Shown: in pieces, positions 7,844 through 15,576 of the stretch
How positions within the stretch are numbered: position 1 is the stretch's first letter
Layout of the letters: the number at the start of each line of letters is the position of its first letter
Source: Chloroflexota bacterium
Lineage (GTDB): Bacteria > Chloroflexota > Limnocylindria > Limnocylindrales > CSP1-4
Direction: 5' to 3'
Assembly (NCBI GenBank): GCA_021790715.1
Contig: JAJYGK010000094.1
Location: 1 to 28,890, forward strand
Length of the DNA: 28,890 nt
Position numbers and translations under genes: made by a program
Notes under the pieces: generated by a model
Seen by the model: only the letters and a program-made list of their open reading frames with translations
Databases searched by the model: none
What the model was told of the DNA's origin: nothing

Positions 7844-9255
7844 CGGACGGCGGCATGGACCGTTCCCGGTACGGGGTGGACGTCCTCGTGGTGGGCGGCG
7901 GCAACGCCGGCCTGTGCGCGGCGCTCGATGCCTCGAAGGCGGGTGCGCGCGTCCTCGTCTGCGAGAAGGGGATCCTGGATTACCGCGGCGGCAACAGCCG
8001 GCACACGCGCGATATCCGGTACCGGCACGAGTCACCCGACGCGTACACCACCGGCCGCTACAGCGCCGCCGACTTCCGGGCCGACATCGAGCGTGTCTCC
8101 GCCGGGCTCGAGTACGACCGAGAACTGGCGGACCTCCTCGTCGAGGAATCGGCCTCGCTCCCCGACTGGATGAGCGCGCAGGGGGTCCGCTGGCAGGGAT
8201 CGCTCCGGGGCACGCTGAACCTCCACTCGAGCAACGCCTTCTTCCTGGGCGGGGGCCGCGCGATGCTCAACGCGTACTACGCGGCGGCCCGCCGGCGCGG
8301 CGTCGAGGTCTGGTACGAGGCCGAGGTGGTCGATCTCCGGATCGTGGACGAGCGCTTCCGGAGCGCCCTGGTCGCGCTGCCGGGGCCGCGTCACGTGGAG
8401 GTGGAGGCCGCCTCGGTCGTCGTGTGCAGCGGCGGATTCGAGGCCAACCGCGACTGGCTCCGGGACTGCATCGGGGATGCCGCGGAGGGGGTGATCGTGC
8501 GCGGAACGCCCAATAACGACGGACGCCTGCTGCGTCTCCTGCTCGACCACGGCGCCGCGCCCGTCGGCGACGCGAGGAGCTTCCATGCGATCGCGGTCGA
8601 CGCGCGCGCGCCGCGATACGACGGCGGCATCGTGACGCGGGTCGACTCGGTCCCGTTCGGCATCGTGGTGAACCGCGAAGGCTGCCGCTTCGCCGACGAG
8701 GGGGCGGACCTCTGGCCGAAGCAGTACGCCACCTGGGGCGGACTCATCGCGGCGCAGCCCGACCAGATCGCCTACTCCATCGTCGACTCGAAGGCGGCCG
8801 GGCGGTTCATCCCGGTCGCGTTCCCGCCCCACGCCGCGGCGTCGCTGGATGCGCTCATCGAGACCGTCGAGCTGCCGCCGGCGACGACGCGTGCGACCCT
8901 GACGGCGTTCAACGCCGCGGTCCGCGGCGACGGGTCGCTCGATCTCGACCGGCTCGACGGCAACCACACGGAGGGGATCGATCCGCCCAAGAGCCACTGG
9001 GCGAGCGCGATCGACACGCCCCCCTTCTACCTCTACCCCCTGCGACCCGGAATCACCTTCACCTACCTCGGTGTCCGGGTGGATGCCGACGCGCGCGTCG
9101 TCACCACGGCCGGGACGACGCTTCGCAACGTGTACGCCGCCGGCGAGGTGATGGCCGGCAACATCCTGGGCCACGGGTATCTCGCGGGTCTGGGCCTGAC
9201 GATCGGCCATGCCTTCGGCCGCATCGCCGGACGGGAGGCTGCCGGTGACCGGTGA
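7840..9255 (+). CDS. tcuA: FAD-dependent dehydrogenase, tricarballylate dehydrogenase (TcuA)-like
   Basis: This is a flavoprotein of the fumarate reductase/succinate dehydrogenase flavoprotein superfamily. TcuA oxidises tricarballylate to cis-aconitate. The FAD-binding GGGNAG is at about residues 19-24, with the ribose-binding acid in VLVCEKG. The tricarballylate-type block YRGGNSRHTRDIRY follows, and the C-terminus has VYAAGEVMAGNILGHGYLAGLGL for flavin contact. The length of 471 residues from the GTG at 7840 fits the family; an ATG at 7855 is an alternative start. The next gene encodes a TcuB-like electron acceptor and overlaps this one, as in known tcu operons. The usual MFS carrier TcuC is absent and an ABC importer is present, so the true substrate may be another poly- or dicarboxylate. 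Confidence 0.87.
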   Translation: MTDGGMDRSRYGVDVLVVGGGNAGLCAALDASKAGARVLVCEKGILDYRGGNSRHTRDIRYRHESPDAYTTGRYSAADFRADIERVSAGLEYDRELADLLVEESASLPDWMSAQGVRWQGSLRGTLNLHSSNAFFLGGGRAMLNAYYAAARRRGVEVWYEAEVVDLRIVDERFRSALVALPGPRHVEVEAASVVVCSGGFEANRDWLRDCIGDAAEGVIVRGTPNNDGRLLRLLLDHGAAPVGDARSFHAIAVDARAPRYDGGIVTRVDSVPFGIVVNREGCRFADEGADLWPKQYATWGGLIAAQPDQIAYSIVDSKAAGRFIPVAFPPHAAASLDALIETVELPPATTRATLTAFNAAVRGDGSLDLDRLDGNHTEGIDPPKSHWASAIDTPPFYLYPLRPGITFTYLGVRVDADARVVTTAGTTLRNVYAAGEVMAGNILGHGYLAGLGLTIGHAFGRIAGREAAGDR

Positions 9256-10372
9256 CGACCTCGTGCTGCGGGCGGCTCGGCAGCTGGAGATCTGCAACGC
9301 CTGCCGCTACTGCGAGGGCTACTGCGCCGTCTTCCCCGCCCTCGAGCGCCGCAGCACGTATGCGGCCGGCGACGTGCACTACATCGCGAACCTGTGCCAC
9401 GACTGCCGCGACTGCTACTACGCGTGCCCGTTCGCACCGCCGCACGAGTACGGCATCAACCTGCCCCAGGTCCTCTCGGAGGTGCGCGCCCAGACCTACC
9501 GCCACTACGCCCGGCCACGCGGCCTGGCGCGCCTCGGCGGGTGGCACGGCGTGAACGTCGCACGGGCGGCGCTCCTGGGGATCATTGTCTTCGCGTCCCT
9601 GGCGGTCATCGTGTCGGGACCGCAGGCCGTCACCTCCCCCCACCCGGGGCCTGGCGCGTTCTACGACGTCGTGCCGTGGCTGCTCATGCTCGTGCCGGCG
9701 CTGCTGGGGACGGCCTACGTGCTGCTCGGCTGGGTCGCGTCGGGGTACGCCTTCTGGCGCGACTCGGGTGCCGCCGGCGGCGCGATCGGGCCCGCCGAGC
9801 TCGGCGGCGTCGTCGCGGACGTCCTGTCGCTGCGGTTCCTCCGGGGGGGCGGGCAGGGGTGCACGTATCCGGACGATCGTCCGTCGATGGCGCGCTGGTC
9901 GCTCCACTCGCTCGTCTTCTACGGGTTCGGCCTGTGCTTCGCCTCCACCTGCGCGGCGTCCTTCCAGCAGGACGTCCTGGGCCAGCTGCCGCCGTATCCG
10001 ATCCTGAGTGCGCCGGTCCTGCTCGGGACGGTCGGAGGCGTGGCCATGGTGGCCGGCGCCGCGGGCCTGATCCTGCAGAAGCGTGGCAGCGATCGACGGG
10101 CCGCCTCGAGCTGGATGACCGACGCCGACTACGCGTTCATCGGTCTGCTCGGCGCCGCCTCGCTGACCGGGCTCCTGACCCTGGCGGTCCGGGACACCTC
10201 CCTGCTGGGAGTCATGCTCGTCGTGCATCTCGGCGTGCTGGCGGCGCTGTACGTGATGGCCCCGTACAGCAAGTTCATCCATTTCGTGTACCGCGTGCTG
10301 GCCCTGGTCCGGAACCGGGGCGAGCAGGCGCTCGAAGCCGCGTCGCGCGCCGCGCGCGGCGTGCAGCTGTAG
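9245..10372 (+). CDS. tcuB: TcuB-like membrane Fe-S electron-transfer protein
   Basis: This protein re-oxidises the flavin of TcuA and passes electrons to the membrane quinone pool. The N-terminal soluble part has two complete [4Fe-4S] motifs: Cys17, 20, 23 and 27 (ICNACRYCEGYC), and Cys51, 54, 57 and 61 (LCHDCRDCYYACP). The rest is mostly hydrophobic, with about five or six membrane segments, as in TcuB (CitB-type). The start is set at the GTG at 9245 because GGGAGG (9233-9238) lies six bases upstream; an in-frame ATG at 9209 lies deeper in the previous gene and lacks such a site. The start lies inside the end of the TcuA-like gene (11-base overlap). The C-terminal KFIHFVYRVLALVRNRGEQ is typical of the family. 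Confidence 0.9.
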   Translation: MTGDDLVLRAARQLEICNACRYCEGYCAVFPALERRSTYAAGDVHYIANLCHDCRDCYYACPFAPPHEYGINLPQVLSEVRAQTYRHYARPRGLARLGGWHGVNVARAALLGIIVFASLAVIVSGPQAVTSPHPGPGAFYDVVPWLLMLVPALLGTAYVLLGWVASGYAFWRDSGAAGGAIGPAELGGVVADVLSLRFLRGGGQGCTYPDDRPSMARWSLHSLVFYGFGLCFASTCAASFQQDVLGQLPPYPILSAPVLLGTVGGVAMVAGAAGLILQKRGSDRRAASSWMTDADYAFIGLLGAASLTGLLTLAVRDTSLLGVMLVVHLGVLAALYVMAPYSKFIHFVYRVLALVRNRGEQALEAASRAARGVQL

Positions 10373-10396
10373 GCCGCGAGGCGGAAGGAGAGACGC

Positions 10397-10816
10397 ATGC
10401 CTCACATCAGGTTGGTCGCCGGGAACGACCGCTTCGATTTCGAGCTGCTGGACGGGGCCCCGAAGACGGCGGCGTGGCTGGCCGGGTCGCTGCCGCTCGG
10501 GATCGAGCTGCGCCAGTCGATCTGGTCGGGGGAGTCGTGCGTGGCGGCCATTGCCGGGTCGGCACCTGCGCTCGAGACGCCGATGACGTCGGTCTACCCG
10601 GGCCAGCTCGCGCTGCTGCCGGATGCGCGCGAGGAGGGGGTGGCGGGGGCCGGCCTGTTCGTGGGGTACGGCACGGCCGAACTGCGCGGGCCGCGGGGCA
10701 GGCTCTACGGCACGCCGGTGGCGCGTCTCGTCGGTCCCGTCGCGCCGCTCCGCGCCGCGCTCGAGCCGACGAGGACGAGCGGAGCCATCCGCGCCACGCT
10801 CACGGTGGAGGGCTGA
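10397..10816 (+). CDS. DUF3830 family protein, copy 1 of 3
   Basis: This is a 139-residue soluble protein of the DUF3830 family, whose members have a cyclophilin-like beta-barrel fold and no established reaction. Family landmarks are SLPLG at about 31-35, WSGES at 43-47, VYPGQLALLPD and a late GYGTAELRGPRG. It follows the TcuB-like gene with AAGGAGAG before the ATG, and is followed two bases later by a second DUF3830 gene. DUF3830 genes are commonly reported near transporters and amide- or ring-opening hydrolases, so a catabolic or substrate-handling role is plausible but unproven. It has no signal peptide or membrane segment. Confidence 0.82.
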   Translation: MPHIRLVAGNDRFDFELLDGAPKTAAWLAGSLPLGIELRQSIWSGESCVAAIAGSAPALETPMTSVYPGQLALLPDAREEGVAGAGLFVGYGTAELRGPRGRLYGTPVARLVGPVAPLRAALEPTRTSGAIRATLTVEG

Positions 10817-10818
10817 CC

Positions 10819-11238
10819 ATGTCCAGGCGGATCCGCATCACGATCGACGGCGTGGTCGGCGAGGCGACCCTCGACGACGCTGCCGCGCCGACCACCGTCG
10901 CCCGGTTCTGGGACTCGCTCCCCATCAGGGATCGGCTGCGCCACCTGCGCTGGGGTGGCGAGGGGGCCTACATCCTGATCCGCTCGCTGGCCGACGCGTC
11001 CTATCCGGTGGAGAATCCCGTCACGTTCTACCCGTCGGCGTCGCTCGCCTTCCGGCCGCAGCACGGCGAGTTCGTGATCGCGTACGGGCAGGGCCAGGCC
11101 CGCAGCCACCAGGTCGCCGGTGCCTACGCGACGATGATCGGGACCCTGTCGGGCAATGCCGAGACGCTCATGGATCTCGCTCGCGCCACCCGCGCCGAGG
11201 GCGGCAAGGAGATCCTGATCGAACGCGCTGGGGAGTGA
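10819..11238 (+). CDS. DUF3830 family protein, copy 2 of 3
   Basis: This second 139-residue member is the closest of the three to the family consensus: RIRITIDGVVGEATL strand, FWDSLPI at about 30-36, RWGGEGAYI at 44-52, VENPVTFYPSASLAF and FVIAYGQGQARSH, ending in EILIERAGE. The start ATG at 10819 follows GGAGGG at the end of copy 1. A much longer upstream frame (from 9394) runs through the TcuB-like gene and is rejected. Sequence divergence from copies 1 and 3 is large, so the duplication is old or the genes came together separately. A heteromeric complex of the three is possible. Function unknown. Confidence 0.85.
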   Translation: MSRRIRITIDGVVGEATLDDAAAPTTVARFWDSLPIRDRLRHLRWGGEGAYILIRSLADASYPVENPVTFYPSASLAFRPQHGEFVIAYGQGQARSHQVAGAYATMIGTLSGNAETLMDLARATRAEGGKEILIERAGE

Positions 11239-11242
11239 TGAG

Positions 11243-11659
11243 ATGAGTGAGATCTCGATCCGGATCGGTGAGGTCGACGGGACGGCCGAGCTGGACGATG
11301 CCCTCGAGGCGACGCGTGCGCTCCTCCGCGCCCTGCCGCTCCACGGAGAGCTGACGCACGGGATGTGGTCCGGCATGACCGGCGAGTTCGATGCGCGGGT
11401 CGCTGCGGGGGAGGACGATCCCCGCGTGATCGGGCTCGCGCCGGGGTCGATCGCCCTCGATCCCGAGCACGGCCTGGGGATCGTGAGCTACGGAAACGCG
11501 GAATCGCGGACCGCGCTCGGCCCGCACTACGTCGTCCGCCTGGGGGAATTCCGGGGCCGCCGCGCGGAGCTGCTCGCGGTCCTCGGCCGGATGCACGACG
11601 AGGGCAACAAGCCCATCGTCCTCGGCCGCAGCGCTGGGGACGACCGGGCGGGCGCGTGA
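11243..11659 (+). CDS. DUF3830 family protein, copy 3 of 3
   Basis: This third tandem member has 138 residues: ISIRIGEVDGTAEL strand, ALPLHGELTHG, MWSGMTGEF at about 41-49, LAPGSIALDPEHGLGIVSYG. In copies 1 and 2 the motif Trp-(Ser/Gly)-Gly is followed by Glu; here it is Met45. If that Glu is catalytic or metal-binding, copy 3 may be a structural partner. The ATG lies four bases after the stop of copy 2, with GGGGAGTGATGAG over the junction as ribosome site. The C-terminus is Asp/Arg/Ala-rich. Function unknown. Confidence 0.8.
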   Translation: MSEISIRIGEVDGTAELDDALEATRALLRALPLHGELTHGMWSGMTGEFDARVAAGEDDPRVIGLAPGSIALDPEHGLGIVSYGNAESRTALGPHYVVRLGEFRGRRAELLAVLGRMHDEGNKPIVLGRSAGDDRAGA

Positions 11660-11681
11660 GGGCGACGAGCAGGAGGCAGAC

Positions 11682-12734
11682 ATGTTGAAGCTGGGGTACA
11701 AGGCGTCTGCGGAGCAGTTCGGTCCACGCGAGCTGCTCGAGTTCTCGGTGGAGGCGGAGCGCGTCGGGTTCGACAGCGTGGTGGTGAGCGACCACTACCA
11801 GCCCTGGCGCCACTCGGACGGGCACGCGCCGTACTCGTTCGCGTGGCTGGGCGCGCTCGGCGAGCGCACGAGCCGGGTGACCATCGGGACGAGCGTCGTG
11901 ACGCCCACGTTCCGGTACAACCCCGCGGTGGTCGCCCAGGCCATCTCGACCCTCGGCTGCCTGTATCCCGGGCGCGTGATGCTCGGCGTCGGCACGGGCG
12001 AGTCGCTCAACGAGGTCGCCGTCCTCGACATCGAGTGGCCCGACTCGAAGGAGCGGTTCGCACGGCTCAAGGAGGCCGTTGAGCTGATCCGCCGGCTGCA
12101 GACGGAGGAGCTCGTCTCGTTCGAGGGGCAGTACTACCGCACGCACCACGCGACCGTCTACGACCGGCCGGAGACGCCGGTGCCGATCTACATCGCGGCG
12201 TCCGGTCCGTCGGCCGCGCGGCTGGCCGGACGCATCGCCGACGGGTTCATCTGCACCTCCGGCAAGGCCTGGGAGCTCTACACGGACTCCCTGATCCCGG
12301 CGCTCGACGAGGGCCTGGCGAAGGCGGGGCGCGAGCCCGCCGCGGTCGAGCGGATGATCGAGGTCAAGGTCTCCTTCGACACGGATCGTGCGCGTGCGAT
12401 GGAGGACACGAAGTACTGGTCGGCGCTGGCACTCCCCCAGGAGGCCAAGATGGGCGTGCACGATCCCCGGGAGATGGAGCTGATCGCGGAGACCGTGGCC
12501 GACCAGGCTCACAAGCGCTGGCTCGTGTCCGACGATCCGGACGAGCACGTCGAGCAGATCCGCCCGTACATCGAGCTCGGGTTCACGCACCTCGTGTTCC
12601 ACGCTCCGGGACCGGACCAGCGCCGCTTCCTGTCCCTCTACAGCGAGCAGATCCTGCCCAGGCTGCGGGCGCGCTGGGGTGCCGCGGATGCGCCGCTCGC
12701 GTCCTCCGGCGCCGGGCCCCGGGGCGGCGCCTGA
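11682..12734 (+). CDS. F420-dependent oxidoreductase of the glucose-6-phosphate dehydrogenase (FGD) type
   Basis: This 350-residue LLM-class TIM-barrel protein closely resembles mycobacterial F420-dependent glucose-6-phosphate dehydrogenase. Shared blocks are LKLGYKASAEQF at the N-terminus, VSDHYQPWRH, TPTFRYNPAVVAQA, LGVGTGESLNE, FICTSGK and HLVFHAPGPDQRRFL near the end. From memory of FGD1, the catalytic His40 and Glu109 correspond to His38 and Glu107 here, Asp39 and Trp44 to Asp37 and Trp42, and the phosphate-binding Lys198, Lys259 and Arg283 to Lys195, Lys256 and Arg279. It should therefore bind F420 and perhaps a phosphorylated substrate. In this operon it could recycle F420H2 for the other LLM enzyme or oxidise a pathway alcohol. 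An AGGAGG precedes the ATG. Confidence 0.87.
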   Translation: MLKLGYKASAEQFGPRELLEFSVEAERVGFDSVVVSDHYQPWRHSDGHAPYSFAWLGALGERTSRVTIGTSVVTPTFRYNPAVVAQAISTLGCLYPGRVMLGVGTGESLNEVAVLDIEWPDSKERFARLKEAVELIRRLQTEELVSFEGQYYRTHHATVYDRPETPVPIYIAASGPSAARLAGRIADGFICTSGKAWELYTDSLIPALDEGLAKAGREPAAVERMIEVKVSFDTDRARAMEDTKYWSALALPQEAKMGVHDPREMELIAETVADQAHKRWLVSDDPDEHVEQIRPYIELGFTHLVFHAPGPDQRRFLSLYSEQILPRLRARWGAADAPLASSGAGPRGGA

Positions 12735-12739
12735 CCGCG

Positions 12740-14353
12740 GTGACGCAGATGGACATCGCGACCGGCCTCGCCGGGTTCCTTGCCGAGGGTGGCGTGCGGC
12801 ACGTCTTCGGGCTGCCCGGCACCGAGACGATCGAGCTGATGGAGGCCACCCGCAGGGCCGGCATCGACTTCGTCCTCACGCACCATGAGTCGACCGCCGC
12901 ATTCGCAGCCGCGATCACCGGGCACCTGACGGGTCGGGCGGGCGTCTGCATGGTCGCCGGGGGACCGGGCATCGCCAATGCGACGACCGGGATCCTGGCC
13001 GCCCACCTCGACCGGATGCCGCTGTGCGTGGTGATCGGCGATCACGTCGCGGCCCCCGGGCTGCCCGTGCACCAGCGGCTCCCGTTCGAGCACGTCGCGC
13101 CCGGCATCGTCCGCGCCCGGCTCTCGGCGGCGCCCGACACGTTCGGCGACGAGCTGCCGCGCGCCTTCGCCATGGCCAACGGGCCGCTGCCCGGGCCCGT
13201 ACTCGTGTCCGTCTCCACCGATGCCGCCGGCCTGGCGATGCGGCCGCCGGCGACCCCGCCACCGCACACGGACGAACTGCGGGCGGATCCCGAGGCCCGG
13301 TTGCGGGACGTGGCGGCTCGGCTCTCGACTGCGCGTCGCGTGCTGATCGTGCTCGGGATCGGGGTCACGCACCGCGCCGTCGGAGACCGCCTCGTGCGGC
13401 TGGCCGAGGCGCTGGGCGCGCCGGTGACCGACACGCCCCAGTCGAAGGGGTGGTTCCCCAACGATCACGACCTGTACGTGGGCACCATCGCGACCCGTCG
13501 GAACGCCGACGTCGTCGGGCTCGGCAACCGGGCCGACGTGGTCCTGGCGCTCGGCGTCGACAGCGCGGAGCTCCTCGGGCCGTGGCCGCTGACCCCGCCC
13601 GTGCTGTCCGTGTCGCCCGCCAACGCCGCCGAGCCGGCCATCCCGGCGGAGATCGCGGTCGACGCCCCGTTCCCCGATGCGCTCGACGCGCTGCTCGCCG
13701 GCGTCGCGGGCCGGGCCGGCGGCTGGCCCCGGGACGAGGTCGAGGCGTGTTCCGGGGCCGTCCGCGAGGGCCTCGCCCCGCCCGCATCCGAGCGGCCGGG
13801 AGCGGGTCTGTGGCCCCAGGAGGTCGTCGGGATCCTCCGGGAGGAGCTTCCGCCGGACGCCGTCGCCACCACGGACGTCGGCTCGCACAAGCTGCTGATG
13901 GTGCAGCAGTGGGTGGCGCGGACGCCGAACTCGTTCCTGTGCTCGACCGGCCTGTCGCCCATGGGGACGGGCCTGGGATTCGCGATCGGGGCCCGTCTCG
14001 CCCTGCCCTCCCGCCCGATCGCCGCGGTGATCGGGGACGGCGGCCTCCTCATGTACGCCGGCGAGCTTGCCACGCTGCGCCGTCTGCCCGGACCGCTGGT
14101 CGTGGTGGTGATGCGCGACGCTGCGCTCTCCTCGATCCGCGTCAAGCAGGCGCGGCGTGGCTATCCGGCGACCGGCACGCTCATCGACGCGGATCTGCGG
14201 CTCGCGGATGCGGCGCGCTCCCTCGGCCTGCAGGCCGCCCGGGCCGAGGACGATCGGACGCTGCGCGACGCGGTCCGGCAGGCGTGCGGTTCGGACCGCC
14301 CGATGGTGATCGAGGCGCTCGTCGATCCCCGCGGCTACGAGTGGAGCCAGTGA
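12740..14353 (+). CDS. Thiamine-diphosphate-dependent enzyme (acetolactate synthase/2-oxo-acid decarboxylase superfamily)
   Basis: This 537-residue ThDP enzyme has three domains: an N-terminal pyrimidine-binding domain with the activating Glu in THHESTAAFAAA and the GGPGIANATTGILAAHLDRMP block; a central domain from about 190 to 330 (RRVLIVLGIGVTHRA); and a C-terminal diphosphate domain with TTDVGSHK, GLSPMGTGLGFAIGA and the metal motif GDGGLLMYAGELATLRR. Where relatives have Asn-Asn or Asn-Asp, it reads Arg-Asp (MRDAALSS); the second residue can still bind magnesium, but Arg is unusual. The likely reaction is non-oxidative cleavage of a 2-oxo acid or related C-C bond; the aldehyde could feed the dehydrogenase of the same cluster. 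The start is GTG 12740 or ATG 12749; neither has a strong ribosome site. Confidence 0.88.
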   Translation: MTQMDIATGLAGFLAEGGVRHVFGLPGTETIELMEATRRAGIDFVLTHHESTAAFAAAITGHLTGRAGVCMVAGGPGIANATTGILAAHLDRMPLCVVIGDHVAAPGLPVHQRLPFEHVAPGIVRARLSAAPDTFGDELPRAFAMANGPLPGPVLVSVSTDAAGLAMRPPATPPPHTDELRADPEARLRDVAARLSTARRVLIVLGIGVTHRAVGDRLVRLAEALGAPVTDTPQSKGWFPNDHDLYVGTIATRRNADVVGLGNRADVVLALGVDSAELLGPWPLTPPVLSVSPANAAEPAIPAEIAVDAPFPDALDALLAGVAGRAGGWPRDEVEACSGAVREGLAPPASERPGAGLWPQEVVGILREELPPDAVATTDVGSHKLLMVQQWVARTPNSFLCSTGLSPMGTGLGFAIGARLALPSRPIAAVIGDGGLLMYAGELATLRRLPGPLVVVVMRDAALSSIRVKQARRGYPATGTLIDADLRLADAARSLGLQAARAEDDRTLRDAVRQACGSDRPMVIEALVDPRGYEWSQ

Positions 14354-14366
14354 CGGCCCGTCATAC

Positions 14367-14390
14367 GCCGGGGTCGGCCGCGGTCCCGGC
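14367..14390 (+). terminator. Possible hairpin at the end of the catabolic operon
   Basis: GCCGGG (14367-14372) and CCCGGC (14385-14390) can pair around a 12-base loop, 14 bases after the ThDP gene stop. There is no T tract, so intrinsic termination is uncertain. The rest of the gap to 14487 holds a TAGAGT -10-like box (14413-14418), a plausible promoter for the phosphoesterase gene with a leader of about 60 bases. Confidence 0.3.
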
Positions 14391-14487
14391 GGCACTCGTC
14401 GACGACACGGGATAGAGTGTCCCCTCCGCTCGGAAGCTGAAGGAGGCACCGCGGGCAGCGGTCCGCGGGCCGCCGAAAGGGGGGACC

Positions 14488-15507
14488 GTGCGTCGATGGA
14501 GCGGAGCGTCGCCCCGGTCCCGCCCGAAGGGCAGCCTGCTCGCCCGCGCGGCGCTCGCGATCGGGGCGCTCGCCATCGCGACGGTCGCGCTCTGGGCGCT
14601 CCTTCCGACCGCGCCGGGAGTGGCCGGCGGGCCGTCTGCTTCCCGGGTCGCCGACGTCCCGTCGCCAGCCGCTTCGGGTACCGGCAGCCCGTCGGGCCGC
14701 TGGTTCACCCACGCCTACGTGATCATGATGGAGAACCGGGAGTACGGGCAGATCGTGGGCAACCCGGCCGCACCGTATCTCAACCACCTGATCGCGACGT
14801 ACGGCCTCGACACGCGGTACTACTCGGTCACGCACGGCTCCCAGCCCGACTACGTGGACCTCCTCGCCGGCACCACGCTCGGCGTGGTCGACAACACGCT
14901 GCGGAACTTCTCGGCGCCCACACTGCTCGACCAGCTCGACCGCCGCGGGCTGTCCTGGCACGTGTACGCGCAGGACTACCCGGGGCACTGCTTCGCCGGT
15001 GCGGTCGCCACGGGCGGGGTGGATCTCGTCGGGGCGCCCGGCACGTACGAGCGCGCGCACAACCCCGCCATCAGCTTCGACGCGATCCGGACGAGCCCGA
15101 CCCGCTGCGCCGACATCAGCCCACTGGCCTCGTTCGACCCCGCGGCGGCGAATGTCGAGTTCATCGTCCCCAACCTCGCCAACGACATGGACCAGGGCTC
15201 GGTGGCGGCCGGAGACGCGTTCCTCCGCGCGTTCGTGCCCCGAATCCTCGCGTCGCCGGCCTTCGCGCACGGGATCCTCTTCATCACGTGGGACGAGGGA
15301 ACCACGAACGCGGGGGCGGCCGGGCCGGGCACCGGCGGCGGACACGTGCCGCTGATCGCGGCGGCGCCCTGGATCGGGCCCGGTCAGCGCTCCGGCAGGA
15401 TCGCGACCGAGCACTCCCTCCTCCGGACCCTCGAGGACAACTGGGGACTGGGCTGCCTGGCGGGCGCGTGCTCGGCCGCCGACCTGCAGGCGTTCCTCGC
15501 CCGGTAG
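14488..15507 (+). CDS. Exported phosphoesterase (acid phosphatase/phospholipase C family)
   Basis: This is a hydrolase of the PF04185 phosphoesterase family (AcpA/phospholipase C-like). The 339-residue protein starts at a GTG after AAAGGGGGG, with an Arg-rich N-terminus and one hydrophobic segment at about residues 19-41, then a Ser/Pro/Ala linker. It is therefore exported and probably membrane-anchored. The catalytic domain shows YVIMMENREYGQI (Glu82, Asn83), THGSQPDYVDLLAGTT (115-130), IVPNLANDMDQGS, FITWDEGTTN and GGGHVPLIAAAPW. The family motif NDMHDG appears as NDMDQG, replacing a usual His. It probably releases phosphate or cleaves phospholipids outside the cell. It points toward the debranching-enzyme gene and is not obviously part of the upstream island. 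Confidence 0.85.
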   Translation: MRRWSGASPRSRPKGSLLARAALAIGALAIATVALWALLPTAPGVAGGPSASRVADVPSPAASGTGSPSGRWFTHAYVIMMENREYGQIVGNPAAPYLNHLIATYGLDTRYYSVTHGSQPDYVDLLAGTTLGVVDNTLRNFSAPTLLDQLDRRGLSWHVYAQDYPGHCFAGAVATGGVDLVGAPGTYERAHNPAISFDAIRTSPTRCADISPLASFDPAAANVEFIVPNLANDMDQGSVAAGDAFLRAFVPRILASPAFAHGILFITWDEGTTNAGAAGPGTGGGHVPLIAAAPWIGPGQRSGRIATEHSLLRTLEDNWGLGCLAGACSAADLQAFLAR

Positions 15508-15576
15508 TGCCGCGGACGCGACTTCACGCCGGCGGTGCCCGCGGTGGGAGCCGGCAGCTCGGGCCGCGCCGGCCGC

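Noticed and set aside
14354..14487. Small gene between the ThDP enzyme and phosphoesterase genes
   Set aside because: No frame with a start, ribosome site and plausible composition; the gap is better explained by a hairpin and a promoter.
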